This document shows positions 32,007-40,021 of a stretch of 64,000 nucleotides of DNA, piece after piece. The DNA lies in NCBI RefSeq assembly GCF_002154335.2, contig NZ_MTPX02000046.1, forward strand, positions 1-64,000, given 5' to 3'. The position numbers were made by a program, and so were the translations under genes. The DNA comes from Actinomyces ruminis (lineage in GTDB: Bacteria > Actinomycetota > Actinomycetes > Actinomycetales > Actinomycetaceae). Every line of letters starts with the position of its first letter. Positions within the stretch are counted from its first letter, which is position 1. The notes under the pieces are model-generated. The model worked only from the letters and a program-made list of their open reading frames with translations, made no database searches and was not told the DNA's origin.

Positions 32007-32912
32007 TCAAGCTCCGGCGTCGAGCGGCCCTGAACGGCCGCGCAGGCCGTCCCGGATGCCTCGGCGCAGCAGGCGTCTGCGCTCCTTGCCGCGGTCCGGC
32101 AACACGGAGTTGAAGGCTACGTACTTGGCCAGCCAGTACACGTACCGCACCCGCCACCGCCAGGGCATGAGCGCGTGCCTGCGGACCAGGGCTATGGTGT
32201 TGCGGGCGAGGTAGTAATTGCGAGTCGGCCCGTGGACGTGCACTGGTTGCGACCTGCCCGGCAGCATGACGACGTCGTCGCCCAGCGAATGGTGCAGCTT
32301 GGCGTCGGGAACAACCAGTAGCCGGTAACCGGCCTGGTGAGCGCGCAATCCCCATTCCAAGTCGACGTGGTCGATGAACAAGGATTCGTCCATGTCCCCG
32401 ATCGTGTCCAGCGCGTCGATGCTCACCAGGCAGCCGGAGGCGATGAGGAAGGCAACCTCGAGCCGGTCGGTGTCCAGCTCCGCATGTGTTGCCCGCCCCG
32501 GTTTCCACGAGCGACACACGTAGACGAGCTGATCGCCGCCCTCGCGGTCTTCTTCCGGTAAAGGTCCTACTGCGGCGACCCGTCCCGTGGAGTCGAAGCC
32601 GGACAACAGCTTCTCCACCATTCTCGGAGCCGGCAGTGAATCATGATCAGACAGCAGTATGTGGGAGGCGCCCAGTTCGCGAGCGCGCGCGATACCGACG
32701 TTCTGAGCCGCGGCGATTCCCCGGTTGTGTCCCAAGGCCAACACTTCGGCGTTTGTTTCAGCCGCCGCTCTTTTGATGCGGGTCAACCCGTTTGCGGGGG
32801 TGCCGTTGTCGACGACGAGTACGTGATCGCACTGTTCGTCCAGAACCCGGAGTAGCTCAGCGATGTCATGATCGGGGCCGAAGGTCACGACAACTGCTAC
32901 CACTACCGGCAT
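32007..32912 (-). CDS. Glycosyltransferase family 2, rhamnosyltransferase-like
   Basis: This is an intact GT-A enzyme of 301 residues. Motifs are AVVVTFGPDHDIAELLRVLD, HVLVVDNGTPANG, LGHNRGIAAAQNVGIARARE, HILLSDHDSLPAP (metal-binding DxD-like site) and FLIASGCLVSIDALD. The pattern matches WbbL/RfbF-type rhamnosyltransferases. The start at 32912 (MPVVVAVVV) has GGGAGGA upstream, and the extra upstream open frame lacks family motifs. It is convergent with the GT-C-like gene and divergent from the ABC exporter. With the rml genes present, dTDP-rhamnose is a likely donor. Confidence 0.88.
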   Translation of the reverse strand: MPVVVAVVVTFGPDHDIAELLRVLDEQCDHVLVVDNGTPANGLTRIKRAAAETNAEVLALGHNRGIAAAQNVGIARARELGASHILLSDHDSLPAPRMVEKLLSGFDSTGRVAAVGPLPEEDREGGDQLVYVCRSWKPGRATHAELDTDRLEVAFLIASGCLVSIDALDTIGDMDESLFIDHVDLEWGLRAHQAGYRLLVVPDAKLHHSLGDDVVMLPGRSQPVHVHGPTRNYYLARNTIALVRRHALMPWRWRVRYVYWLAKYVAFNSVLPDRGKERRRLLRRGIRDGLRGRSGPLDAGA

Positions 32913-33143
32913 GCGTGTCCTCCCTAGCAATGCTGTGCTCCCGCAACTGGGCTCCCACAGGGTAACCCGTCCGACGCGGTCGACGCAGCCGGAGAAGTTG
33001 CGGGAGACATCACCTGCTGCTCCCCTCTGCGCCCGTGGCCTAACGGGTATGGTGGCCTGGTCTGTCCGGCGCGGACGCGCATACGCGAGTCCCTGAGGAC
33101 TCGTCTGCGCTCCGGCGTGCACCCCGAGGCAAGTGAGGACTGC

Positions 33144-33973
33144 ATGAACAAAACGAACGTGAGGTCCAGGAGGTCGTTCTGGCAGGAGTGGGACCTCATT
33201 CAGGCCTTCGGGCAGCGCGACCTCAAGTCGAAGTTCAAGGGGACTGCTCTGGGCTGGCTGTGGTCACTCGTGGTTCCCCTGGCCTCCCTGGGCATTTACA
33301 CGCTGATATTCGGCGGACTGTTCAAAATGGTTCCGGCAACTATCGCCTCACGGCATGAGGGTATCGGAATCTTTGCCGTATGGCTATTCGCAGGCCTGAC
33401 TATTTGGGGGTTCTTTCAGAACTCAATTAATGCGGGAATCAATGGGCTGCTCGGTTCCGGGGGTCTGTTGCAGAAGGTCTATTTTCCGGCGTACTCCGCA
33501 GTGCTCGGTTCCTGCCTCGCCATCGGGGTGCAGTCGGGTATCGAGGTCGGGCTGCTGCTGGTCGTGTTGTTGTGCCTGACGAACGTGTCCTGGACCTGGC
33601 TGTTGCTGGTGCCATTCTTGCTGCTGCTCGTTGTGTTCACCGGTGCCATTAGTGTGGTCCTGTCCATTTGGAACATCTACGTTCGCGACCTTGCGCACCT
33701 CGTGGGCGTCTTTCTGCAGCTGATGTTCTATGCAACTCCCATCATCTATAACCCTGACATCGTGCCCGAGTCTGTATGGGGTCTGCCAGCCCACGATCTC
33801 ATTCAAGCGATGCCCATGGCCCAGTTCATCAGTTTGTTCCGGTCGCTGGTCTACTCGCTTCAACCGGGGCCATTGGCGACTGGCTGGCCTGCTGTACTTG
33901 GGCAGGACTCGCCCTCATTGGTGCGGTGCTCGTCTTCCGCAGGTGGGGTGCCGACCTGGGGGAGAGGATCTGA
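33144..33973 (+). CDS. wzm: ABC transporter permease for polysaccharide export (Wzm-like), one frameshift
   Basis: This is the membrane subunit of an ABC exporter for lipid-linked polysaccharide. WDLIQAFGQRDLKSKFKGTA then LGWLWSLVVPLASLGIYTLI is the classic ABC-2 export start. Helices follow, with LQLMFYATPIIYNPDIVPES. A one-base shift near 33870 replaces a nonsense tail with GAIGDWLACCTWAGLALIGA and the ending VLVFRRWGADLGERI. The stop at 33971 is 2 bp before the ATP-binding subunit, so the two form an operon. The ATG at 33144 begins MNKTNVRSRR. Confidence 0.87.
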
Positions 33974-33975
33974 AC

Positions 33976-34839
33976 ATGAACACTGCAGCTGCTCCAACCG
34001 GTTCCCACACCGGTGACGACTTCGCCATTGAGGTGCGTGGCGTTTCCAAGCACTTCACGCTGCATGCCGACCGGCGTGACTCCCTCAAGGAACGCTTCGT
34101 GCGCGGACGCTCTCGCGACACCCACGTCTTCCACGCCCTGGACAATGTCAGCTTCGCGGTGAAGAAGGGCATCACCTTCGGGCTTGTCGGGCACAACGGG
34201 TCCGGCAAATCCACTATGCTCAAGATCCTCGCCGGCGTGTACCGGCCTAACGAGGGCGAGGTCATGGTCTCCAGCAAGGTGGATGCGCTGCTGGAGGTCG
34301 GGGCCGGCTTCCACGGCGAGCTCACGGGCCGAGAGAACATCTACCTCAACGGGGCCATCCTCGGGCGCACCAAGAAACAGATCGATGACTCCATCGATTG
34401 GATCATCAGCTTCGCGGACATCGGTGACTTCATTGACGAGCCTGTCAAGGTCTACTCCTCCGGCATGACGGTTCGGCTCGGATTTGCTGCAGCCGTGGCC
34501 ATCGAGCCGGAGATCCTGGTGGTCGATGAGATCATCGCCGTGGGAGACGAGGAGTTTCAGCGCAAGTGCTTCGACCTCATGCGGCAACTGCGCGACCGCG
34601 GCACCACCATTGTGCTGGTGACGCACTCGCTGTCGCTGGCCACCGAGATGTGCGACGAAGCCGTCTGGCTAGACCACGGCAAGGTGCAGATGGTTGGCGA
34701 TGCCGATGAGGTCGTGTCCGCCTACCTGACCTCAGTCAATGAGAAGGAGGCCCGCCAACGGGCGCAGGAGCAGCCGGAGGAGGAGTTCCCTGAGGATGAT
34801 CAGTACAAGCTAAATCAGGCAACGGCGACTGCCGCATGA
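33976..34839 (+). CDS. wzt: ABC transporter ATP-binding protein for polysaccharide export (Wzt-like)
   Basis: This is the ATPase subunit that drives export through the permease encoded just upstream. It contains Walker A in GLVGHNGSGKSTMLKILAG, the signature VYSSGMTVRLGFAAAVAIEP, Walker B ILVVDEIIAVGDEEFQRKCF and the switch His in VLVTHSLSLA. These are the family features of teichoic acid and O-antigen exporters. The frame stops at 34837-34839, in ATGA overlap with the next frame. That frame reads SGNGDCRMTGVELLDGDLED across the junction and looks like the Wzt C-terminal domain. A single indel near 34810 may therefore have split one long Wzt of about 430 residues. Confidence 0.92.
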   Translation: MNTAAAPTGSHTGDDFAIEVRGVSKHFTLHADRRDSLKERFVRGRSRDTHVFHALDNVSFAVKKGITFGLVGHNGSGKSTMLKILAGVYRPNEGEVMVSSKVDALLEVGAGFHGELTGRENIYLNGAILGRTKKQIDDSIDWIISFADIGDFIDEPVKVYSSGMTVRLGFAAAVAIEPEILVVDEIIAVGDEEFQRKCFDLMRQLRDRGTTIVLVTHSLSLATEMCDEAVWLDHGKVQMVGDADEVVSAYLTSVNEKEARQRAQEQPEEEFPEDDQYKLNQATATAA

Positions 34840-35270
34840 CCGGCGTGGAGCTGTTGGACGGCGACCTCGAAGATGTCGCATTCGCCACGTACGGCAAGCC
34901 CCTGATCGTGCGCGTGCATGTGAACGCCAAGAAGGATCTGCACGACGTTGAGCTGGGGCTCGGGTTCTCGACCGACGGCGGCGTTACGATCGCGGGCCCC
35001 AACTCCAAGGCGGCGGGCACGCTGTACTCACTACGTGAAGGCGATTCCTTCATCGACTATAAGATCGATCAGGTGGTCTTCCAGCCCGGAAGACTGTGGC
35101 TGACTACCTGCTTCGTCAGGGACGGACAGATTTTCGACCTGTCCGATCGGCGTACTGAACTCATTGTCCGTGCCGACAGGACCATGGACGAACCCGGACT
35201 GGTCACACTTGCTCCGGGACACTGGAGTAAACGGCCGGGGCTTCCCGTCCCCGGGGAAGGACAGCAATGA
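34836..35270 (+). CDS. Wzt C-terminal-domain-like protein (separate gene or split wzt)
   Basis: This 144-residue frame reads TGVELLDGDLEDVAFATYGK then PLIVRVHVNAKKDLHDVELG, a predicted beta-sandwich with no catalytic motif. It resembles the carbohydrate-binding C-terminal domain of Wzt proteins, which recognises the finished polymer. In that family the domain follows the ATPase in one chain and opens with an R-x-G-x-G-(x)n-VELLD pattern. Here that pattern begins upstream of the ATG, which argues that the two frames are one gene. If it is truly separate, ATGA coupling would keep both subunits in step. Confidence 0.65.
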   Translation: MTGVELLDGDLEDVAFATYGKPLIVRVHVNAKKDLHDVELGLGFSTDGGVTIAGPNSKAAGTLYSLREGDSFIDYKIDQVVFQPGRLWLTTCFVRDGQIFDLSDRRTELIVRADRTMDEPGLVTLAPGHWSKRPGLPVPGEGQQ

Positions 35271-35557
35271 GCACATCCGCCAACGAACCGGAAGAACTGC
35301 TTGGCGTGGATTCGGACACCAGAGCGCGTGACTGCGAGGAGGAAATCCGGCAGCTCCGCGCAACCCTGCACAAGATGAAGCACGAGATGGCCGAGCTCTC
35401 CATGCGCAACGAAGAGCTCGAGAAGGAACTGCGGCGTGCCAACAGGGTCGTCAGCGGCGCCTGGGAGCAGATCGACGTCTTGCGCCATTCCTCATCGTGG
35501 CGGGCCACCGCACCGGTGCGTGCCTTCAAGACCCGCCTGCGGGGAGCCCTGAGGTGA
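35267..35557 (+). CDS. Small coiled-coil protein of the polysaccharide export operon
   Basis: This 96-residue protein has no enzyme domain that I can see. Residues 20-70 form a charged heptad-like coil (EEEIRQLRATLHKMKHEMAE, MRNEELEKELRRANRVV). The end has LRHSSSWRATAPVRAFKTRL, a short motif also found at the C-termini of glycosyltransferases and O-antigen proteins (from memory, the S-x-SWR-x-T-x-P pattern). It is coupled by ATGA on both sides. It may tether the assembly enzymes to the exporter or set chain length; both ideas are inferred. Confidence 0.8.
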   Translation: MSTSANEPEELLGVDSDTRARDCEEEIRQLRATLHKMKHEMAELSMRNEELEKELRRANRVVSGAWEQIDVLRHSSSWRATAPVRAFKTRLRGALR

Positions 35558-36387
35558 GGCGCCCGCGGCTGAAGAGACGCGGCCCGCTGGTGTCGGAGGT
35601 GTCTCGAGGGCGCGTGCACATCGAGCGCGGTAGGCCCACCACTGTCGTGGGCTCTGACCGCGTGGCCCTGGTGGCACAGTTCTCCGTCGGCCCGCTACAG
35701 CCCAAGTCGCTGTCCGAGTATCTCAAGCGGTTGGATACGGCTGGATACGCGACCATGGTGATCTCGACCTGCGAGTCCGCCGAGCCACTGGAGTTCCCGG
35801 CGGGGATTCCGAACGACACGATGATCATCCGGCGCCCGAACCTCGGCTACGATTTCGGGTCGTGGGCCACCGCCCTGGGGTGCTTCCCAGAACTGCGCAA
35901 TGCAGGAACGGTGCTGCTCACCAACGACTCCCTGCTGGGCCCGTTCGCTCCGATCGATGAACTGCTGGAGTGGGCCGTCGCGCCTGGTCCGGACATCCGT
36001 GGCCTCACCGCATCGTTCCAGTTTGCCCACCATATTCAGAGCTTCTTTCTGTCCTTCAGGGGCGGGATACTCGCCGATCAACCCTGGAGGGACTTCTTCA
36101 ACTCCGTCCGTGTGGAGTCCGGGAAGGAGGACGTCGTCCTCTCCTATGAGATTGGCGTGTCCCGTCTGGCCTTCGCCGAGTGTTACTCGACCGAGGTGTG
36201 GGTGACCGGCCCGGAGTTGGGAGTTCCCTACGGAAACCCCACCGTCGACGGCTGGAAGAACCTGATCGAATCCGGTGTGCCCTTTCTCAAGCGCACTATC
36301 ATGACCCATCCGTCTACCGAGGCTGAAGCGGCCGAGGCGGCTCAGTACATTCGGCGGCGGTTCGGAACCGACGTCAACGAGTGGTAA
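35554..36387 (+). CDS. RgpF-type rhamnan synthesis protein
   Basis: This 277-residue protein belongs to the rhamnan synthesis F family (glycosyltransferase-like, used for rhamnose-rich wall polymers in streptococci). Motifs are VALVAQFSVGPLQPKSLSEY, IIRRPNLGYDFGSWATALG, VLLTNDSLLGPFAPIDEL and FFLSFRGGIL. The GTG start at 35554 overlaps the coiled-coil gene by GTGA. A second copy of this domain sits in the fusion protein just downstream, so the two may add different linkages. The acceptor is not known. Confidence 0.87.
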   Translation: MRRPRLKRRGPLVSEVSRGRVHIERGRPTTVVGSDRVALVAQFSVGPLQPKSLSEYLKRLDTAGYATMVISTCESAEPLEFPAGIPNDTMIIRRPNLGYDFGSWATALGCFPELRNAGTVLLTNDSLLGPFAPIDELLEWAVAPGPDIRGLTASFQFAHHIQSFFLSFRGGILADQPWRDFFNSVRVESGKEDVVLSYEIGVSRLAFAECYSTEVWVTGPELGVPYGNPTVDGWKNLIESGVPFLKRTIMTHPSTEAEAAEAAQYIRRRFGTDVNEW

Positions 36388-36396
36388 GGACCTGCG

Positions 36397-38457
36397 ATGA
36401 CCAAAGTCACCAAGACCGGGCTCGTACGCCGAGCAAGCTACTTCGCTGCCCGAGGCCGAAATGCGCTCGCCAACCTGGTCGCCAGCGGCAGCGTCCGCGG
36501 CTACCAGAGTAAGCACTGTGCGGACTTCAACGAGTACGTCTCACGGTTGGGAGGACGGCAGAATTCCGGATTCCCGGACCACTGGCGGGTGGACGACTCG
36601 CTCGTCAACGAGGATCCGGCACGGGTCGCAGTGGTGATCCACTGCTTCTACCCCGAGCTCATGGAGGAACTATTCGAGCACCTGCGTGTCATACCCGTCG
36701 ACTTCGATCTGTTCATCACCAATGCCTCCCAGCATGAACTCACTGTTCCACGGGAGCAGCTGCCGCGGCTGGGACACGTGTCCATCGTTGAGGTGGCCAA
36801 TCACGGGCGGGACATCTTCCCGACCGTGCAACTGATCAACGCCGGCTTCCTCGACCCATACGACATCGTGCTGAAGGTACACACCAAGCGAAGCCCTTGG
36901 CGTGAGGATCACGCGGATCTCGCCGGCGACGGCGCAGGTTGGAAGGATCAGCTGCTGGGTGACCTGCTCGGCTCGGAACAGCGGGCTAAGGAGATTCTCA
37001 ACGCCTTCGCCTCGGACTCCTCCCTGGGCCTGGTCACAGCCGACGATTGCGTGGTCGGACCCGACTTCTGGGGCGGGGACCAGCACATCGTCGAGCAGCT
37101 GCTGCGCCGGTTGGAATTGTCGCTGGACGATCCTGATGCCCTGCGCTTCGCCTCCGGTTCCATGTACTGGATCCGTGGGTTTCTGCTGCAGGGCCTGCGC
37201 GCCCTGAACCTGCAGCACGCAGACTTCGATGAGGAGAACGGGCAGGTAGACGCCACCACCGCGCACGCCGTTGAACGTCTGCTGGGTATCCTCACCGAGG
37301 AGGCGGGCCTGCGAATGGCCGAGGTGGCCGAACTCGGCAAGCAGGACACGAGTGCATCCGACGTGTATTTGCGTTTCGAACGAGGCACGGGCCGGTACGC
37401 GCGAGCTCAGGTGATCCCCTTCTACCTGCCGCAGTTCCACGACTCGCCCCAGAACAACCGCTGGTGGGGGCAGGGATTCACCGAGTGGTCGAATGTCACC
37501 GCCGCGATCCCGGGATACCGGGGGCACTACCAGCCGAAGCTGCCGACCGAGCTCGGTTTCTACGACCTCGCCAACGACGAGGTCCGGCGCAAGCAGGCCG
37601 TACTGGCTCGCGAACACGGCATCGCCGGCTTCATGTACTACTACTACTGGTTCTCCGGCGAGAGACTGCTGAACGTTCCGATCGAGCGGTTACACGCATC
37701 CGATCTCGATCAGCCCTACTGCATCATGTGGGCAAACGAGAACTGGACCCGTCGCTGGGACGGCAGGGCCGCGGACATCCTCGTCGGCCAGGACTATACG
37801 AAGGTGCCGGCCGAGACCTTCATCGACGACGTCATGGAGTTCCTCCTCGACTCGCGCTACATGCGTATCGACGGCAAGGCCGTCCTGGCCGTATATCGCC
37901 CGGCACAGATGACGAACTTCCCGGACGTCGTCGCGACCTGGCGCCAGAAGGCTCGTGAGGCGGGCGTTGGCGAGTTGTACGTGCTCGCCGTCGCAGTTGC
38001 GGAGGAGTTCGACGGTATCCAGGCTCTCGGCGGCGAAACCGGCATAGATGGCACGCTCCAGTTCCCCCCACACAACCTGCCCTGGGTGGCCGGTCCGGCG
38101 ACAGAGGTCGGCCTCGACTCGCGTTGGCGCGGGAACTTCATGAGCTACCAGGAGACTGTCAAGGCTTCGCTGGCCATGTCCGGCACACTGGATGACAGCG
38201 AGTATCCGGGGGCCATGGTCGCGTTTGACAACACTGCGCGCCGCCAGTGGACGGCGGACACCTGGTACGGCTCGAACCCGTACACCTTCCGTCGCTGGGT
38301 TGCAGGTCTGATCGACTCGGTGATGTCTCGGGAGCCGGAGCACCGCGTGGTGTTCATCAACGCCTGGAACGAGTGGGCGGAGAGCGCCGTGCTGGAGCCG
38401 ACTACGCGTTTTGGCCGGACCTTTTTGCTGGCGCTGCGCGACGCTGTTTGGATCTGA
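36397..38457 (+). CDS. RgpF-WbsX fusion glycosyltransferase
   Basis: This intact 686-residue protein carries two glycan enzymes in one chain. Residues about 60-300 are RgpF-like: VAVVIHCFYPELMEELFEHL, EVANHGRDIFPTVQLINAGF, VLKVHTKRSPW and LRFASGSMYWIRGFLL. Residues about 335-680 are the WbsX/GH99-like domain: VIPFYLPQFHDSPQNNRWWG, QGFTEWSNVTAAIPGYRGHY, GFMYYYYWFSGERLLNVPIE, IMWANENWTRRWDG and FINAWNEWAESAVLEP. WbsX proteins occur in O-antigen loci and are thought to transfer sugars although the fold resembles a glycosidase. It ends the export operon before a strong terminator. The fusion may couple two consecutive additions on the polymer. Confidence 0.9.
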   Translation: MTKVTKTGLVRRASYFAARGRNALANLVASGSVRGYQSKHCADFNEYVSRLGGRQNSGFPDHWRVDDSLVNEDPARVAVVIHCFYPELMEELFEHLRVIPVDFDLFITNASQHELTVPREQLPRLGHVSIVEVANHGRDIFPTVQLINAGFLDPYDIVLKVHTKRSPWREDHADLAGDGAGWKDQLLGDLLGSEQRAKEILNAFASDSSLGLVTADDCVVGPDFWGGDQHIVEQLLRRLELSLDDPDALRFASGSMYWIRGFLLQGLRALNLQHADFDEENGQVDATTAHAVERLLGILTEEAGLRMAEVAELGKQDTSASDVYLRFERGTGRYARAQVIPFYLPQFHDSPQNNRWWGQGFTEWSNVTAAIPGYRGHYQPKLPTELGFYDLANDEVRRKQAVLAREHGIAGFMYYYYWFSGERLLNVPIERLHASDLDQPYCIMWANENWTRRWDGRAADILVGQDYTKVPAETFIDDVMEFLLDSRYMRIDGKAVLAVYRPAQMTNFPDVVATWRQKAREAGVGELYVLAVAVAEEFDGIQALGGETGIDGTLQFPPHNLPWVAGPATEVGLDSRWRGNFMSYQETVKASLAMSGTLDDSEYPGAMVAFDNTARRQWTADTWYGSNPYTFRRWVAGLIDSVMSREPEHRVVFINAWNEWAESAVLEPTTRFGRTFLLALRDAVWI

Positions 38458-38480
38458 CCGTCCAGGTGAAGAAGCAATGC

Positions 38481-38532
38481 CAGCGGCCCGAGAACCAGTC
38501 AACTGCATGGCTGACTGGTTCTCGGGCCGCTG
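38481..38532. terminator. Perfect 20-bp-stem bidirectional terminator
   Basis: cagcggcccgagaaccagtc at 38481-38500 pairs without mismatch with 38513-38532 across a 12-nt loop. It lies between the convergent ends of the RgpF-WbsX gene and ugd, and TTGTTGTC follows on the plus strand. Confidence 0.9.
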
Positions 38533-38547
38533 TTGTTGTCTGTACGG

Positions 38548-39869
38548 CTAGCGCCGACCGATGCCCGCGTAGGTGAAGCCCGCGGCCTTCCAGTCCTCAC
38601 GTGGCAGCGCATTGCGGCCGTCGATCACGATGCGGCGGGCCACCAGCTCGGCCGCCTTGGCGGGGTCGAAGGTGGTGAACTGCTTCCACTCGGTTCCCAG
38701 CACGATCAGGTCCGCGCCGGTCAATGCCTCTTCAATAGAGCCGGCAATCTGGTAAGGCAGGCCCTCGCGGTCGGCCAGGATGGGGCCGGCCGCCGGGTCC
38801 ATGACCACCACGGAGGCGGACAGACCGGTCAGCTCCTGAGCCAGGTCGAGCGCGGGGGAATTGCGCATGTCATCGCTGTCGGGCTTGAAGGCTGCACCGA
38901 GGATCGCCACCCGCTTGCCGGCCAGGTCCTCGCCCAGCAGTCGCCGGGCGGTGTCTACCACGGAGTGGCGCACGGCGTCGTTGACCTTGTCCACCTCAGC
39001 GAGGAAGCCGAGCGCCTGCCCCACCCCCAGCTCATTGGCGCGCGCTGGAAGGCACGGATGTCCTTGGGCAGGCAGCCGCCACCGAAGCCGATGCCGGCAC
39101 GCAGGAAGCGCTTGCCGATACGGTCGTCCAGACCGATGGCGCCGGCCAGCGCAGTCACGTCTGCGCCGACGGCGTCGCAGATCTGCGCCATGGCATTGAT
39201 GAAGGAGATCTTGGTGGCCAGGAAGGCGTTGGCGGAGATCTTCACCAGCTCAGCGGTCTGGTAGTCCATCACCAGCCGGGGCGTGCCCGCATCGATAATC
39301 GGCCGGTACAGCTCGTCCAGGACCGCTTGCGCGTCCGCCGCGGCCTGCTCGTCGTCGGGCAGCCCATAGACCATGCGGTCGGGGTCCAGCGTGTCCTTGA
39401 CCGCGAAGCCCTCGCGCAGGAACTCCGGGTTCCACACCAGGATCACGCCGGTGGGGGCAACCTGCTCGGCCAGGCGGGCGGCGGTGCCCACGGGGACGGT
39501 GGACTTGCCGGCGACGACCTCTACGCCGTCGGCGCACTGACCCAGGTGCGGCAGCATGCCCTCGATGGCTGCATTCACGTAGGTGAGGTTGGCGGCGCCC
39601 GTCTCGGACTGGGGCGTGCCCACGCCGATGAAGTGCACCTGCGCGCCGGCGATCGCCGCGTAGTCGGCGGTGAAGGTCAGTCGACCGGCCTCCACGTTGC
39701 GGCGCAGGATCTCCTCGAAGCCGGGCTCGAAGAAGGGGGCCTTGCCCTGGGACAGTAGCTCGACCTTGCGGGCGTCTACGTCGACCCCCACCACCGTATG
39801 GCCCAGCTCGGCCATTGAGGCCGCGTGCACGGCGCCCAGGTATCCACAACCAATTACGGAGATTCGCAT
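38548..39869 (-). CDS. ugd: UDP-glucose 6-dehydrogenase, one frameshift
   Basis: This enzyme oxidises UDP-glucose to UDP-glucuronate with two NAD. The N-terminal Rossmann segment is RISVIGCGYLGAVHAASMAE, VWNPEFLREGFAVKDTLDPD follows, and the catalytic cysteine sits in GIGFGGGCLPKDIRAFQ. A one-base shift near 39040 joins this to GVGQALGFLAEVDKVNDAVR and the C-terminal domain RVAILGAAFKPDSDDMRNSP; the stop is at 38548. The full length is close to the usual 440 residues. UDP-glucuronate would give the wall polymer a negative charge. It diverges from the gene at 40022. Confidence 0.9.
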
Positions 39870-40021
39870 GCAGGCAGGTTAGCCGACGGGCACGGGTTTT
39901 GAATGCGCGTGCCGCCGCGAACGTGGTCCAACCTTCAGCCGACTTGCCCACAGCAGCGGGACCCGGGTCACGGTTGTGTGCCGGTGGCAACGAGCCGCGT
40001 TGTAAGCCCTATGGTGAACCG

